A stretch of 10,938 nucleotides of DNA from Clostridiaceae bacterium (GCA_012842645.1 DUSJ01000050.1:1-10938); one strand, 5' to 3'. Positions 1-6,773 are shown, counted from the first letter of the stretch. Numbers and translations are program-made. Notes: a model not told the origin generated them from the sequence alone.

Positions 1-39
1 AACATGTTAAAATATTAAATTTTTATGAATTTTCATTTC

Positions 40-1320
40 TCACAGTATCTTCCTTACATTGAAAACCGATCCCAATACAAGCCAGTTCTGCGGGAAATAT
101 CTGTTTATTGTCCAGTAGCTCAGTCCGCCTACCCTGAACTCATTGGCAAGGGTAAGCTTGGCCAGTATGCTCCTGGCGTCTTCGAACCAAACTTCATGCT
201 CCTGTCCGTTTTCATCATAATACCTGAAGAACGGGGCCTGCGCTATAGGATCGTAGTTTATATAGGCCCCTACCCTGTATGCAAGGTCTACCGCACCCAC
301 GTTTGATATTGTCTGCGCCGCGGTTCCTTCCCTGTAAGGCAGGGTCCAGTTATAGCCGTAATTAGGTATACCCATGAATATCTTTTCTCTCGGGATGGCT
401 GTCACAGCATAGTTGAGGACCTTCCGTACCTCGTTTAGCGGAGCGACTGCCATGGGAGGACTGTAAGTATATCCCCATTCATAGGTCATCAGGATCACGT
501 GATCAGCCAGTGCGCCATGAACTGGGTAATCATGGGCTTCATACAACCTGCCTCTTTGATCGGCAGATATCTTCGGGGCAAGGGCGGTGGTAACGCTGAA
601 ACCCATAGGACGAAGCCTTGATACGACTTTTCTAAGGAAATTATTATACTTCTCCCTGTCTTCAGGATAAACATACTCAAAATCGATGTCCAGGCCGCTG
701 TAGTTTTTTTCCTGCATGATTCTGACCACGTTATTTATAAGTGTATCCTGCAGCGAATCGCTGCTGAGAATTGTCCTGGCCAGATCGCTGTCAAATCCGC
801 CCTCGTCCCCTATATTGGTTATAACCATCAGGGGAGCCACCCTTGCCGCCCTGGCGGCCTGGATCAGCGGAAGATCATTGATGGTATCAAGGCTGCCGTC
901 GCTGTTGACCTGGTAACTGAATATACTCAAGAAAGTCAGGTAAGGCAGTGTTTTTCCAAGTACGTCCATGCTTATATCAGGGAACGCATAACCGTTTACC
1001 ATGATTGGGCCGAAATTGATTGTCTTTTCCGGAATGTTTACCACCTGTCCGATCGCGAGTCTGGCAGGATCGGTTATTTGGGGATTAACTCTAAGTATGT
1101 CGCTGATTCGTACCTGGTATTGCATTGCAATAAGGAAAAGGGACTCTCCCCTTCTTACCACGTGCTGCCTGTTTCCCTCGAGAATTACCAGTGTCTGACC
1201 TGGCACAAGGCTGTCAGGATTCTGAAGCTCGTTATCCGATACGATCTTCTGCCATGAAACGCCGTACTGGCTGGCAATTGAATATACACTCTCGCCAGGC
1301 TGTACTACATGAATTTCCAT
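40..1320 (-). CDS. LysM-GH18 spore peptidoglycan hydrolase (SleL/YaaH-like)
   Basis: Probable peptidoglycan glycosidase acting on spore cortex or cell wall. Seen: two N-terminal LysM modules (about residues 2-47 and 53-97, each opening with a HVVxxGES-type start and ending near an N/V-I-P/L strand), then a GH18 barrel. The GH18 active-site motif is LDIDFE, with Asp211, Asp213 and the presumed acid Glu215. The following run YVYPEDREKYNNF is typical of SleL/YaaH cortex-lytic enzymes. Length is 426 residues, normal for the family. An in-frame ATG lies at 1330-1332, but it abuts the AAGGA ribosome binding site. The ATG at 1318-1320 gives the usual LysM opening (MEIHVVQPGES) with about 12 nt spacing, so it is preferred. 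There is no signal peptide, as in Bacillus SleL, which is targeted to the spore by its LysM modules (family knowledge). No convincing promoter or terminator was seen. Sporulation expression is inferred. Confidence 0.88.
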   Translation of the reverse strand: MEIHVVQPGESVYSIASQYGVSWQKIVSDNELQNPDSLVPGQTLVILEGNRQHVVRRGESLFLIAMQYQVRISDILRVNPQITDPARLAIGQVVNIPEKTINFGPIMVNGYAFPDISMDVLGKTLPYLTFLSIFSYQVNSDGSLDTINDLPLIQAARAARVAPLMVITNIGDEGGFDSDLARTILSSDSLQDTLINNVVRIMQEKNYSGLDIDFEYVYPEDREKYNNFLRKVVSRLRPMGFSVTTALAPKISADQRGRLYEAHDYPVHGALADHVILMTYEWGYTYSPPMAVAPLNEVRKVLNYAVTAIPREKIFMGIPNYGYNWTLPYREGTAAQTISNVGAVDLAYRVGAYINYDPIAQAPFFRYYDENGQEHEVWFEDARSILAKLTLANEFRVGGLSYWTINRYFPQNWLVLGSVFNVRKIL

Positions 1321-1397
1321 GATTGAAACCATTCCTTTCCGTGTTTAATGAAGAAATGCCGGAATGCAGGGATATCTAATTTAACATATGCATCTTG

Positions 1398-1412
1398 CAG
1401 GCACTTTGCCTG
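1398..1412. promoter_or_regulatory. Perfect 6-bp inverted repeat upstream of ilvE
   Basis: CAGGCA and TGCCTG are separated by only CTT, directly upstream of the candidate ilvE -35 element. It could be an operator half-site pair or a small RNA hairpin of the leftward LysM gene's leader. No T-run follows, so a terminator is unlikely. Function is unknown. Confidence 0.3.
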
Positions 1413-1414
1413 TT

Positions 1415-1442
1415 TGGACAGGGATGAATAAATATAAATAAT
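1415..1442 (+). promoter_or_regulatory. Candidate sigma-A promoter of ilvE
   Basis: TGGACA (1415-1420, 5 of 6 to consensus) and AATAAT (1437-1442, 5 of 6) are separated by 16 bp. They lie 58 bp upstream of the ilvE start in AT-rich sequence. No T-box or other amino-acid riboswitch motif is visible in the 167-bp gap. Other AT-rich hexamers are nearby, so the exact assignment is tentative. Confidence 0.35.
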
Positions 1443-1499
1443 ATTCTGGATTTTTAACTTATTATGGTGTAAACTATTCTATCAAAGGAGCGTGGTGAT

Positions 1500-2561
1500 A
1501 TGGAAATAAGAGTAGAACTCACTAAAAACCCTAAACCCAAGCCTGACAGCGATAGTCTTGGTTTTGGAAGATACTTTTCCGATCATATGTTCATAATGGA
1601 CTATTCAGTGGATAAAGGCTGGCATGATCCCAGAATCGTACCCTATGGCCCAATTCCCTATGAACCGTCGATCATGGTTTTCCATTACGGACAGAGCGTT
1701 TTTGAAGGTTTGAAGGCATACAGGACAGACAGCGGCCAGGTAGTGCTTTTCAGACCTGAAGAAAATATGAAGAGGCTTAACGCTTCATGCGACAGGTTAT
1801 GCATACCGCTGATCGATGAAGAATTTGCCCTCGAGGCGCTGAAGAAACTTATAAACATAGATATAGACTGGGTTCCTTCCGGTAAAGGCACCTCTCTGTA
1901 CATCAGGCCCTTCGTCATAGCTACAGATCCTTTCCTTGGCGTCCGTCCTTCTTATACATACCAGTTCATCATTATAACCGGTCCTGTAGGCGCTTATTAC
2001 AAGGAAGGGCTTAATCCTGTAAGGATATACGTTGAACCAAATTATGTCCGTGCCGTTATTGGCGGCCTTGGTGAGAGTAAAGCAAGCGCCAATTACGCTG
2101 CAAGCCTAAAAGCCCAGGAAGCAGCAAAGGAAAAAGGATATACCCAGGTTCTGTGGCTTGACGGCATTGAGAAGAAATATGTCGAAGAAGTCGGCACCAT
2201 GAACGTGTTCTTCGTTATAGGCGATGAAGTGGTGACTCCTGCGCTCAATGGCAGCATCCTCCCGGGCATAACAAGAAAATCATGCATAGAGCTGCTCCGT
2301 CATTGGGGATTCAAGGTCAGTGAAAGAAAGATCTCCATCGAGGAGGTTTACCAGGCTAACGAAAAAGGTCTTCTCCGGGAAGCTTTCGGTACCGGCACCG
2401 CTGCGGTTATCTCCCCCATCGGCGAACTGTACTGGAACGATGAAAAGATCGTTTTAAGCGGCGGCAGGATCGGCGAGCTTTCACAGAAGCTCTACGACAA
2501 CCTGACAGGTATCCAGTACGCAAAAATACCCGATCCTTTCAACTGGGTCGTAAAAGTCTGA
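1500..2561 (+). CDS. ilvE: Branched-chain amino acid aminotransferase
   Basis: PLP-dependent class IV aminotransferase that interconverts Leu, Ile and Val with their 2-oxo acids, using glutamate/2-oxoglutarate. It is cytoplasmic and catalyses the last step of branched-chain amino acid synthesis. Seen: 353 residues; the fold-type IV signature with the probable PLP lysine Lys194 in GLGESKASANYAAS; Glu230 in EEVGTMN, which in the family contacts the PLP pyridine nitrogen; and the substrate-site stretches FHYGQSVFEGLKAY (61-74) and LPGITR. Length and motifs match the larger, eukaryote-like BCAT subgroup (ilvE type II) rather than the roughly 300-residue E. coli type. An AAAGGAG site 9 nt upstream supports the ATG. 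It appears monocistronic: its own promoter candidate, a strong terminator 2 nt after the stop, and no ilv/leu neighbours. Confidence 0.95.
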   Translation: MEIRVELTKNPKPKPDSDSLGFGRYFSDHMFIMDYSVDKGWHDPRIVPYGPIPYEPSIMVFHYGQSVFEGLKAYRTDSGQVVLFRPEENMKRLNASCDRLCIPLIDEEFALEALKKLINIDIDWVPSGKGTSLYIRPFVIATDPFLGVRPSYTYQFIIITGPVGAYYKEGLNPVRIYVEPNYVRAVIGGLGESKASANYAASLKAQEAAKEKGYTQVLWLDGIEKKYVEEVGTMNVFFVIGDEVVTPALNGSILPGITRKSCIELLRHWGFKVSERKISIEEVYQANEKGLLREAFGTGTAAVISPIGELYWNDEKIVLSGGRIGELSQKLYDNLTGIQYAKIPDPFNWVVKV

Positions 2562-2563
2562 AC

Positions 2564-2600
2564 AATGAAGCAGGGGGACGGTTCCTCTGCTTCATTTTTT
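2564..2600 (+). terminator. Intrinsic terminator of ilvE, copy 1 of the GACGGTT-loop repeat
   Basis: The arms AATGAAGCAG (2564-2573) and CTGCTTCATT (2587-2596) pair perfectly. The stem extends inward by one G-U and two G-C pairs, leaving the 7-nt loop GACGGTT. Six T follow (2595-2600). It begins 2 nt after the ilvE stop. The same palindrome recurs at 2905 and, inverted, at 2974. Confidence 0.85.
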
Positions 2601-2605
2601 ATAAC

Positions 2606-2635
2606 TGGTGCAAGATAACCGCCCCTTTGTTTCAT
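2606..2635 (-). repeat. Decayed fourth copy of the GACGGTT-loop repeat
   Basis: On the minus strand, ATGAAACAAAGGGGCGGTT (2635-2617) matches the left arm and loop of the intact copies with a few substitutions. The right arm has lost its pairing (it reads ATCTTGCACCA). No T-run follows. It is read as a degenerate relic in the same orientation as the copy at 2974-3002. Confidence 0.5.
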
Positions 2636-2752
2636 CCGGATAAGGTAACGCGAGATAAAAGATAATCGTTCCCAAAATTGAGAAAACAACCGGATATGTT
2701 TTCAAATTGACATATTTCCCGTTTTATCCTTTAAAAAAACTTAAAAAAGTAC

Positions 2753-2781
2753 TTGAAATCGTTTCGTAATCATATTATAAT
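2753..2781 (+). promoter_or_regulatory. Sigma-A promoter of tRNA-Gln
   Basis: TTGAAA (2753-2758) and a perfect TATAAT (2776-2781) with exactly 17 bp between them. The predicted start lies about 5 nt before the mature tRNA, giving a very short 5' leader. An upstream A-rich tract (2732-2747) could act as an UP element. Confidence 0.8.
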
Positions 2782-2793
2782 TAATTTCGCCGT

Positions 2794-2867
2794 TGCGGAT
2801 TGGTGTAATGGTAGCACGACTGACTCTGGATCAGTTTGTTAGGGTTCAAATCCTTAATCCGCAGCCA
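2794..2867 (+). tRNA. tRNA-Gln, anticodon CTG
   Basis: Complete 74-nt cloverleaf. Acceptor arms TGCGGAT (2794-2800) and ATCCGCA (2857-2863), discriminator G (2864), and encoded CCA (2865-2867). D arm GTGT/GCAC with loop AATGGTA. Anticodon arm ACTGA/TCAGT with loop CTCTGGA, placing anticodon CTG at 2826-2828, which reads CAG. Four-nt variable loop TTGT. T arm TAGGG/CCTTA with loop TTCAAAT. It is a single-gene transcription unit with its own promoter and terminators. CTG is the less universal Gln anticodon; a TTG isoacceptor is presumably elsewhere. Confidence 0.95.
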
Positions 2868-2871
2868 TTTT

Positions 2872-2900
2872 AAAGCCGGTATCCAGAGACCGGCTTTTTT
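2872..2900 (+). terminator. Primary intrinsic terminator of tRNA-Gln
   Basis: The 9-bp perfect stem AAAGCCGGT/ACCGGCTTT (2872-2880 with 2889-2897) has an 8-nt loop and runs into a T6 tract. It starts 4 nt after the CCA end. Confidence 0.9.
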
Positions 2901-2904
2901 ATTT

Positions 2905-2937
2905 GAAGCAGAGGGACGGTTCCTCTGCTTCATTTTT
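2905..2937 (+). terminator. GACGGTT-loop repeat, copy 2; second terminator after tRNA-Gln
   Basis: Perfect 10-bp stem GAAGCAGAGG (2905-2914) with CCTCTGCTTC (2922-2931), plus an outer T-A pair, and loop GACGGTT. ATTTTT follows. It lies 5 nt beyond the canonical tRNA terminator, so the two are in tandem. The right arm and flank are nearly identical to those of the ilvE copy. Confidence 0.75.
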
Positions 2938-2963
2938 CTATTATTTGGAATCTAATTTAAGGT

Positions 2964-3002
2964 AAAAAAGGGATGAAGCACAGGAACCGTCCCCTTGCTT
3001 CA
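2964..3002 (-). terminator. GACGGTT-loop repeat, copy 3; terminator of ruvC
   Basis: On the minus strand TGAAGCA (3002-2996) pairs with TGCTTCA (2980-2974). A 2x2 internal mismatch and two G-C pairs close the loop GACGGTT. After CCC comes a six-T run (2969-2964). It begins one nt beyond the ruvC stop codon. Its orientation is opposite to copies 1 and 2 but in sense with ruvC. Confidence 0.75.
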
Positions 3003-3003
3003 C

Positions 3004-3483
3004 TTAAAATTTGATTCCGCAGGAGTGGGCGTGACAGATGGCGACGGCCAGGGCATCGGCCGCATCGTCGGGCTTCGGGATCCTGTCAAGGTTGAGAAGA
3101 ACTTTCACCATTTGCTGAACCTGTTCTTTTTTCGCCCTTCCGTAACCGACTACCGCCTGCTTGACCTGGAGGGGCGTATATTCGGTCACCTTTATTCCCG
3201 CTTTTGCGGCAGAAAGCATTGCAACTCCCCTTCCATGCCCCACCTTGATAGCAGTTTTAACATTGGTATTGAAAAACAGTTCCTCGATCGCCATAGCATC
3301 GGGTTTATATTTATTTAACAGGAAATCCAGCCCCTGGCTAAGCTTAAGGAGCCTTTCCGAAAGTTCCTGGTCCGCTTCGGTCGATATTACTCCCACTTCC
3401 ACTACTGAAAACCTGTTGCCTTTGTAATCTATGATCCCATAGCCCGTTATTGCGAACCCGGGATCTATGCCGATAATCCTCAT
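3004..3483 (-). CDS. ruvC: Holliday junction resolvase RuvC
   Basis: Endonuclease that resolves four-way DNA junctions in recombination and repair, working with the RuvAB branch-migration motor. Seen: 159 residues, normal length. It opens MRIIGIDPG with catalytic Asp7; Glu67 lies in AIEELFF, and Asp140 and Asp143 in [11 protein letters not shown]. Together these are the four acidic residues expected from E. coli RuvC. The ATG at 3481-3483 is chosen because AGGGGG lies about 6 nt upstream and the family begins exactly here. A longer frame to 3513 adds ten unconserved residues. In many Clostridia ruvC precedes ruvA and ruvB. Here a terminator follows the stop directly, so ruvC is a single-gene unit and ruvAB must be elsewhere. 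Confidence 0.95.
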   Translation of the reverse strand: MRIIGIDPGFAITGYGIIDYKGNRFSVVEVGVISTEADQELSERLLKLSQGLDFLLNKYKPDAMAIEELFFNTNVKTAIKVGHGRGVAMLSAAKAGIKVTEYTPLQVKQAVVGYGRAKKEQVQQMVKVLLNLDRIPKPDDAADALAVAICHAHSCGIKF

Positions 3484-3517
3484 TTGATCCCCCTGCAGAT
3501 AATATATAACCAAAGTA

Positions 3518-3546
3518 TTGAATAATTATACAGTGTATTGTATAAT
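3518..3546 (+). promoter_or_regulatory. Sigma-A promoter of argGH
   Basis: TTGAAT (3518-3523) and perfect TATAAT (3541-3546) with a 17-bp spacer. The predicted transcription start is near 3553, about 44 nt before the argG ATG. Both elements lie inside the ARG-box-like repeats. Confidence 0.7.
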
Positions 3547-3552
3547 TATTAA
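3519..3552. promoter_or_regulatory. Tandem ARG-box-like operators (predicted ArgR/AhrC site)
   Basis: TGAATAATTATACA (3519-3532) matches the ARG-box core TGAATWWWWATTCA at 13 of 14 positions. TGTATAATTATTAA (3539-3552) matches at 12 of 14. Their centres are 20 bp apart, close to the spacing of paired ARG boxes bound by the ArgR hexamer (established for E. coli and Bacillus). The two are also an 11-bp perfect inverted repeat (3521-3531 with 3540-3550). They cover the -35 and -10 of argG, predicting arginine-dependent repression. Binding itself is inferred. Confidence 0.6.
3525..3552 (-). promoter_or_regulatory. Candidate ruvC promoter overlapping the argG promoter
   Basis: On the minus strand TATAAT (3530-3525) is preceded at 16 bp by TTAATA (3552-3547, 4 of 6). 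The region is a near-symmetric inverted repeat, so a -10 arises on both strands. The -35 is weak, so this is tentative. Confidence 0.35.
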
Positions 3553-3596
3553 TAATATTTACATATTAATTTTATCATAGATTGGAGAGATATTTA

Positions 3597-4814
3597 ATGA
3601 GCAGGGATAAAATAGTACTCGCCTATTCTGGCGGCCTGGATACTTCAATAATCATTCCGTGGCTGAAAGAGAATTATGATGCCGAGGTCATCGCTGTCGC
3701 CGCAGACGTGGGACAGGGCGAAGAACTTGATAACCTCAGGGAAAAAGCAATCAAAACAGGTGCAAGCAAAATATATATAGAAGATCTTACCGAAGAGTTT
3801 ATAATTGATTTTATATATCCCACTCTTAAGGCCGGCGCTGTGTATGAAGGCAAGTACCTGCTGGGCACTTCTTTCGCAAGACCGCTTATAGCAAAAAAAC
3901 TGGTCGAAATCGCAGAAAAGGAAGGCGCTTATGCAATTGCCCACGGGGCGACCGGAAAAGGCAACGACCAGGTCAGGTTTGAGCTGACGGTCAAAGCCCT
4001 TGCCCCTCACCTGAAGATCATCGCTCCATGGAGGATATGGGATATCAAGTCAAGGGAAGAGGAAATTGATTACGCGCTGGCAAGAAACATACCCATCCCC
4101 GTCAGCAAGGACAGCAATTACAGCCGTGACAGGAACATCTGGCATTTGAGCCACGAGGGTTCCGAGCTTGAAAACCCTGCCAACGAACCTTTATATGACA
4201 GGCTTCTGCAGCTTTCCGTTACGCCTGAAAAAGCTCCTGACAAACCAACATACGTGGAAATAGAATTTGAAAAGGGCATTCCGGTCAAGGTAAACGGCGA
4301 AAAGCTGTCTCCTGTTGAGCTGCTTAAAACCCTGAACAGAATAGGCGGCGAAAACGGGATCGGAATAGTCGATATCGTTGAGAACAGGCTGGTCGGCATG
4401 AAATCCCGCGGTGTTTACGAGACTCCGGGCGGAACCATCCTTTACGCTGCCCACCAGGAGCTTGAAAGCATAACCCTTGACAGGGACACGGCTCATTACA
4501 AGGCTCTTGTAGCGCAGCGTTTCGCTGAGCTCGTATATTTCGGACAATGGTATACTCCCCTGCGCGAAGCTCTCTCCGCTTTCGTTGATTCTACCCAGAA
4601 GTATGTAACAGGCAAAGTAAGGCTTAAGCTGTATAAAGGCAATATAATTCCGGCTGGCGTGACTTCGCCGTATTCGCTGTTCAGCGAGGAACTTTGCACT
4701 TTCGGCGAAGACCATGTCTACAACCAGAAAGACGCAGAAGGCTTTATTAACCTGTTCGGCCTTCCCTGCAAAGTGCAGGCCAATATGAAGAAACTGAACA
4801 ATATTAAGGATTAA
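3597..4814 (+). CDS. argG: Argininosuccinate synthase
   Basis: Joins citrulline and aspartate with ATP to give argininosuccinate, the penultimate step of arginine synthesis, in the cytoplasm. Seen: 405 residues, the usual length. The PP-loop ATP pyrophosphatase motif AYSGGLDTS spans residues 9-17. [14 protein letters not shown] (116-129) binds ATP and substrate, and [13 protein letters not shown] matches the citrulline/aspartate-site region. The ATG at 3597 follows GGAG by 9 nt. An in-frame TTG at 3582 overlaps that ribosome binding site and is rejected. It lies 13 nt upstream of argH, so the pair is one operon. The tandem ARG boxes predict repression when arginine is plentiful. Confidence 0.97.
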   Translation: MSRDKIVLAYSGGLDTSIIIPWLKENYDAEVIAVAADVGQGEELDNLREKAIKTGASKIYIEDLTEEFIIDFIYPTLKAGAVYEGKYLLGTSFARPLIAKKLVEIAEKEGAYAIAHGATGKGNDQVRFELTVKALAPHLKIIAPWRIWDIKSREEEIDYALARNIPIPVSKDSNYSRDRNIWHLSHEGSELENPANEPLYDRLLQLSVTPEKAPDKPTYVEIEFEKGIPVKVNGEKLSPVELLKTLNRIGGENGIGIVDIVENRLVGMKSRGVYETPGGTILYAAHQELESITLDRDTAHYKALVAQRFAELVYFGQWYTPLREALSAFVDSTQKYVTGKVRLKLYKGNIIPAGVTSPYSLFSEELCTFGEDHVYNQKDAEGFINLFGLPCKVQANMKKLNNIKD

Positions 4815-4827
4815 GGATCTGGTTATT

Positions 4828-6210
4828 ATGAAGCTTTGGGGCGGCAGGTTCTCAAAAAACACCGACAAACTGATGGATGATTTCAACTCATCAATACATT
4901 TTGACAGCAGGATGTATAGACAGGATATTATGGGCAGCGCCGCGCATGTAAAAATGCTTGGCGCTTGCGGCATTATTCCCCAACCGGACGCAGATCTGAT
5001 TTATAAAACCCTGTTCGAGATCCTTGACGATATTGAAAACGGCAAAGTTGAATTTGAAGTTTCTGCCGAAGATATCCATATGAATATCGAAAAAATCCTT
5101 ATATCAAGGATCGGGGACGTGGGAAAAAAGCTCCACACCGGAAGGAGCCGCAATGACCAGGTTGCATTGGATATAAGGTTATACCTGAGGGATGAAGTCA
5201 AAGAAATCAAATCCATGCTTATATCCCTTCTCCGTGTTGTTTTGAGAATCGCCGAAGAAAACATCAATACGATCATGCCCGGTTATACCCACCTTCAGAA
5301 AGCCCAGCCGATAACTCTGGCCCATCACATGATGGCATACTTTCAGATGTTCAGGCGTGACCTTGAACGTCTTGATGACTGCCTGAAAAGGATGAATGTC
5401 ATGCCTCTTGGTTCAGGCGCGCTGGCAGGCACCACCTATCCCATCGACAGGAACATGGTGGCCAGGGAGCTTGGTTTTGACCGGATAACCGAAAATAGCC
5501 TTGATGCGGTAAGCGACAGGGATTTTGCCATCGAGTTGGCATCCTGCCTGTCCATAATTATGATGCATTTGTCACGCTTCAGTGAAGAGATAATCCTTTG
5601 GAGTTCCAGCGAGTTTTCTTTCATAGAGCTTGACGATGCCTACAGCACAGGTTCGTCCATAATGCCCCAGAAGAAAAATCCTGACGCCGCCGAGCTGGTT
5701 CGCGGGAAAACCGGTCGCGTATACGGGAGCCTGATGGCCCTGCTTACCCTGATGAAGGGGCTTCCCCTTGCATATAACAAGGATATGCAGGAAGACAAGG
5801 AAGCCATTTTTAACGCTGTTGACACGGTAAAGCAATGCCTTCCCATATTTACGAGATTGCTCGATACCATGAAAATCAGGAAAGACAACATGTACAACTC
5901 GGCAAAAGGCGGATTTACCAATGCCACCGATATGGCCGATTACCTGGTCAGGAAAGGTATCCCGTTCAGGGATTCCCATGAGATCGTTGGCAGGATGGTA
6001 GCGTATTGCCTGGGAAAAAACAAGGGCATCAGCGACCTGACAATGGATGAGTTTAAATCGTTCTCTGACAGGATCGGCGATGACGTTTATGATGCCATCA
6101 GCCTTGAAACCTGCGTGAACGAAAGAAAATCCCCCGGCGGGCCTTCTCCTGCAAGCGTTGCTGTTTCGATAAATAACGGCAAATCATATCTTTATAATGT
6201 AAGCGAATAA
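4828..6210 (+). CDS. argH: Argininosuccinate lyase
   Basis: Splits argininosuccinate into arginine and fumarate, the last step of arginine synthesis. It is a member of the fumarase/aspartase superfamily and in the family is a homotetramer. Seen: 460 residues, full length. The start MKLWGGRF is typical. HTGRSRNDQ lies at 103-111, YTHLQKAQP at 153-161, and the superfamily signature [12 protein letters not shown] at 275-286, which includes the catalytic serine loop. An AAGGAT site about 10 nt upstream supports the ATG. It is transcribed with argG. The C-terminal stretch [10 protein letters not shown] is the conserved family ending. Confidence 0.97.
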   Translation: MKLWGGRFSKNTDKLMDDFNSSIHFDSRMYRQDIMGSAAHVKMLGACGIIPQPDADLIYKTLFEILDDIENGKVEFEVSAEDIHMNIEKILISRIGDVGKKLHTGRSRNDQVALDIRLYLRDEVKEIKSMLISLLRVVLRIAEENINTIMPGYTHLQKAQPITLAHHMMAYFQMFRRDLERLDDCLKRMNVMPLGSGALAGTTYPIDRNMVARELGFDRITENSLDAVSDRDFAIELASCLSIIMMHLSRFSEEIILWSSSEFSFIELDDAYSTGSSIMPQKKNPDAAELVRGKTGRVYGSLMALLTLMKGLPLAYNKDMQEDKEAIFNAVDTVKQCLPIFTRLLDTMKIRKDNMYNSAKGGFTNATDMADYLVRKGIPFRDSHEIVGRMVAYCLGKNKGISDLTMDEFKSFSDRIGDDVYDAISLETCVNERKSPGGPSPASVAVSINNGKSYLYNVSE

Positions 6211-6242
6211 TCCTCCTATGATGTGAGCGCTGTTACTGATCT

Positions 6243-6295
6243 GGGGGCGGTATCACGGATGAGTCCCGGATAAAAATATCACCCCCCTGCTTCTC
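6243..6295 (+). terminator. Imperfect long hairpin after argH, possible terminator
   Basis: The arms 6243-6253 (GGGGGCGGTAT) and 6276-6286 (ATATCACCCCC) pair with one C-A mismatch and one G-U pair. The 22-nt loop can form a small internal GGA/TCC stem. A T-rich stretch without a clean T-run follows. It lies 32 nt after the argH stop and is the first candidate end of the argGH transcript. The T tract is weak, so it may be a processing or stability structure instead. Confidence 0.35.
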
Positions 6296-6332
6296 TTTTA
6301 TTCTGTTATAACAGGAATTTCATAACAGCAAT

Positions 6333-6364
6333 AAAAAAGCGGGGGAGCAACCTTGTTCCCCCGC
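6333..6364 (-). terminator. Strong GC-rich intrinsic terminator for the leftward 104-residue gene
   Basis: GCGGGGGAGC (6339-6348) pairs with GTTCCCCCGC (6355-6364) with one G-U and a 6-nt loop. The T6 run lies on the minus strand (A6 at 6333-6338). It therefore best serves the leftward gene at 6402. The plus-strand flank CTATTA is a poor T-run, but the hairpin could also block argGH read-through. Confidence 0.75.
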
Positions 6365-6372
6365 CTATTAAT

Positions 6373-6402
6373 AAAGCCCCGATCCATTGTCATCGAGGCT
6401 TT
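6373..6402 (-). terminator. Second hairpin at the 3' end of the 104-residue gene
   Basis: AAAGCC plus CGAT (6373-6383) pair with ATCG plus GGCTTT (6392-6402), interrupted by one C-A mismatch. Its outer arm overlaps the stop codon of the leftward gene. The T-run is short (TTTATT), so it is weaker than the hairpin behind it. The two form a tandem. Confidence 0.45.
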
Positions 6403-6716
6403 CAGTAAGGTTTCACTTTTTTATCCAATGCCTTTCCGAAGCTATGCCAGGAGTTTCTTATCTTCCCTCGCATCTCTTCGTCAAGGGTGCTCTCGATGAC
6501 GCTGTTAAGCTGCTTTCTCATAGCATAATACTCTTTGATATCGAATTCTTCTTTATTAAGGAGTTCATCCATTTCTTCGAGCCAGGCAAGAAGATACTGG
6601 ATACCCATATATTCCTTTGTTATTTTTTTCTTAAGGTGGGCAACCACCAGCTTGACGGCTTTTCTCTTAACTTCAGCTTCGTCGACCGGCTTCCTGTTAT
6701 TCTTAGCTTCAGACAT
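6402..6716 (-). CDS. Small charged helical protein of unknown function
   Basis: I do not recognise this 104-residue protein. It is real judging by GGGAGG about 8 nt before the ATG, a promoter candidate, and two hairpins directly after the stop. Composition is strongly charged (many Lys and Glu) with regular helical periodicity and no Cys, signal peptide or membrane span. Residues 12-58 look like one or two amphipathic helices, with an aromatic stretch YMGIQYLLAWLEEMDELL (36-53). A second helical region follows at 60-85, and a basic C terminus ends KKVKPY. It is probably cytoplasmic; a coiled or helical-bundle adaptor is possible, but function cannot be assigned. It is convergent with argH and single-gene. 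Confidence 0.75.
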   Translation of the reverse strand: MSEAKNNRKPVDEAEVKRKAVKLVVAHLKKKITKEYMGIQYLLAWLEEMDELLNKEEFDIKEYYAMRKQLNSVIESTLDEEMRGKIRNSWHSFGKALDKKVKPY

Positions 6717-6740
6717 GTCTGTTTCCTCCCTTCAATCCCC

Positions 6741-6768
6741 ATAAAATAATTAAACAAAAAAATGTCAC
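6741..6768 (-). promoter_or_regulatory. Candidate promoter of the 104-residue gene
   Basis: On the minus strand GTGACA (6768-6763) and TTTTAT (6746-6741) are 16 bp apart. They sit just upstream of the GGGAGG site and just downstream of the preceding T7 terminator. The -10 is poor and the leader would be very short, so this is low confidence. Confidence 0.25.
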
Positions 6769-6773
6769 TACGC

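Noticed and set aside
1320..1400. Sporulation sigma factor promoter (sigma-G-like TGCATA) for the LysM hydrolase
   Set aside because: No matching -10 element occurs at the expected distance, so the -35-like hexamer alone is not evidence.
1333..1499. T-box or other amino-acid riboswitch leader for ilvE
   Set aside because: No T-box sequence, no specifier hairpin and no terminator before the start were visible; the leader from the candidate promoter is only about 50 nt.
2707..2735. TTGACA at 2707-2712 as a tRNA-Gln promoter
   Set aside because: The hexamer is perfect, but the best -10 at 17 bp is TTTAAA and it lies far from the gene; the TTGAAA/TATAAT pair at 2753-2781 is better placed and scored.
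2564..3003. Repeats considered as a small CRISPR array
   Set aside because: Copies are in mixed orientation and unevenly spaced, and a tRNA gene lies between them. Unit length and spacing do not fit an array.
4191..4973. 260-codon minus-strand open frame across argG and argH
   Set aside because: It lies entirely opposite two unmistakable genes, has no ribosome binding site, and its sequence resembles no protein; it is a shadow of their codon bias.
6256..6280. GATGAGTCC resembling a hammerhead ribozyme core
   Set aside because: The upstream base context is not CTGATGA, no matching GAAA strand follows, and the surrounding arms do not form the three-stem junction.
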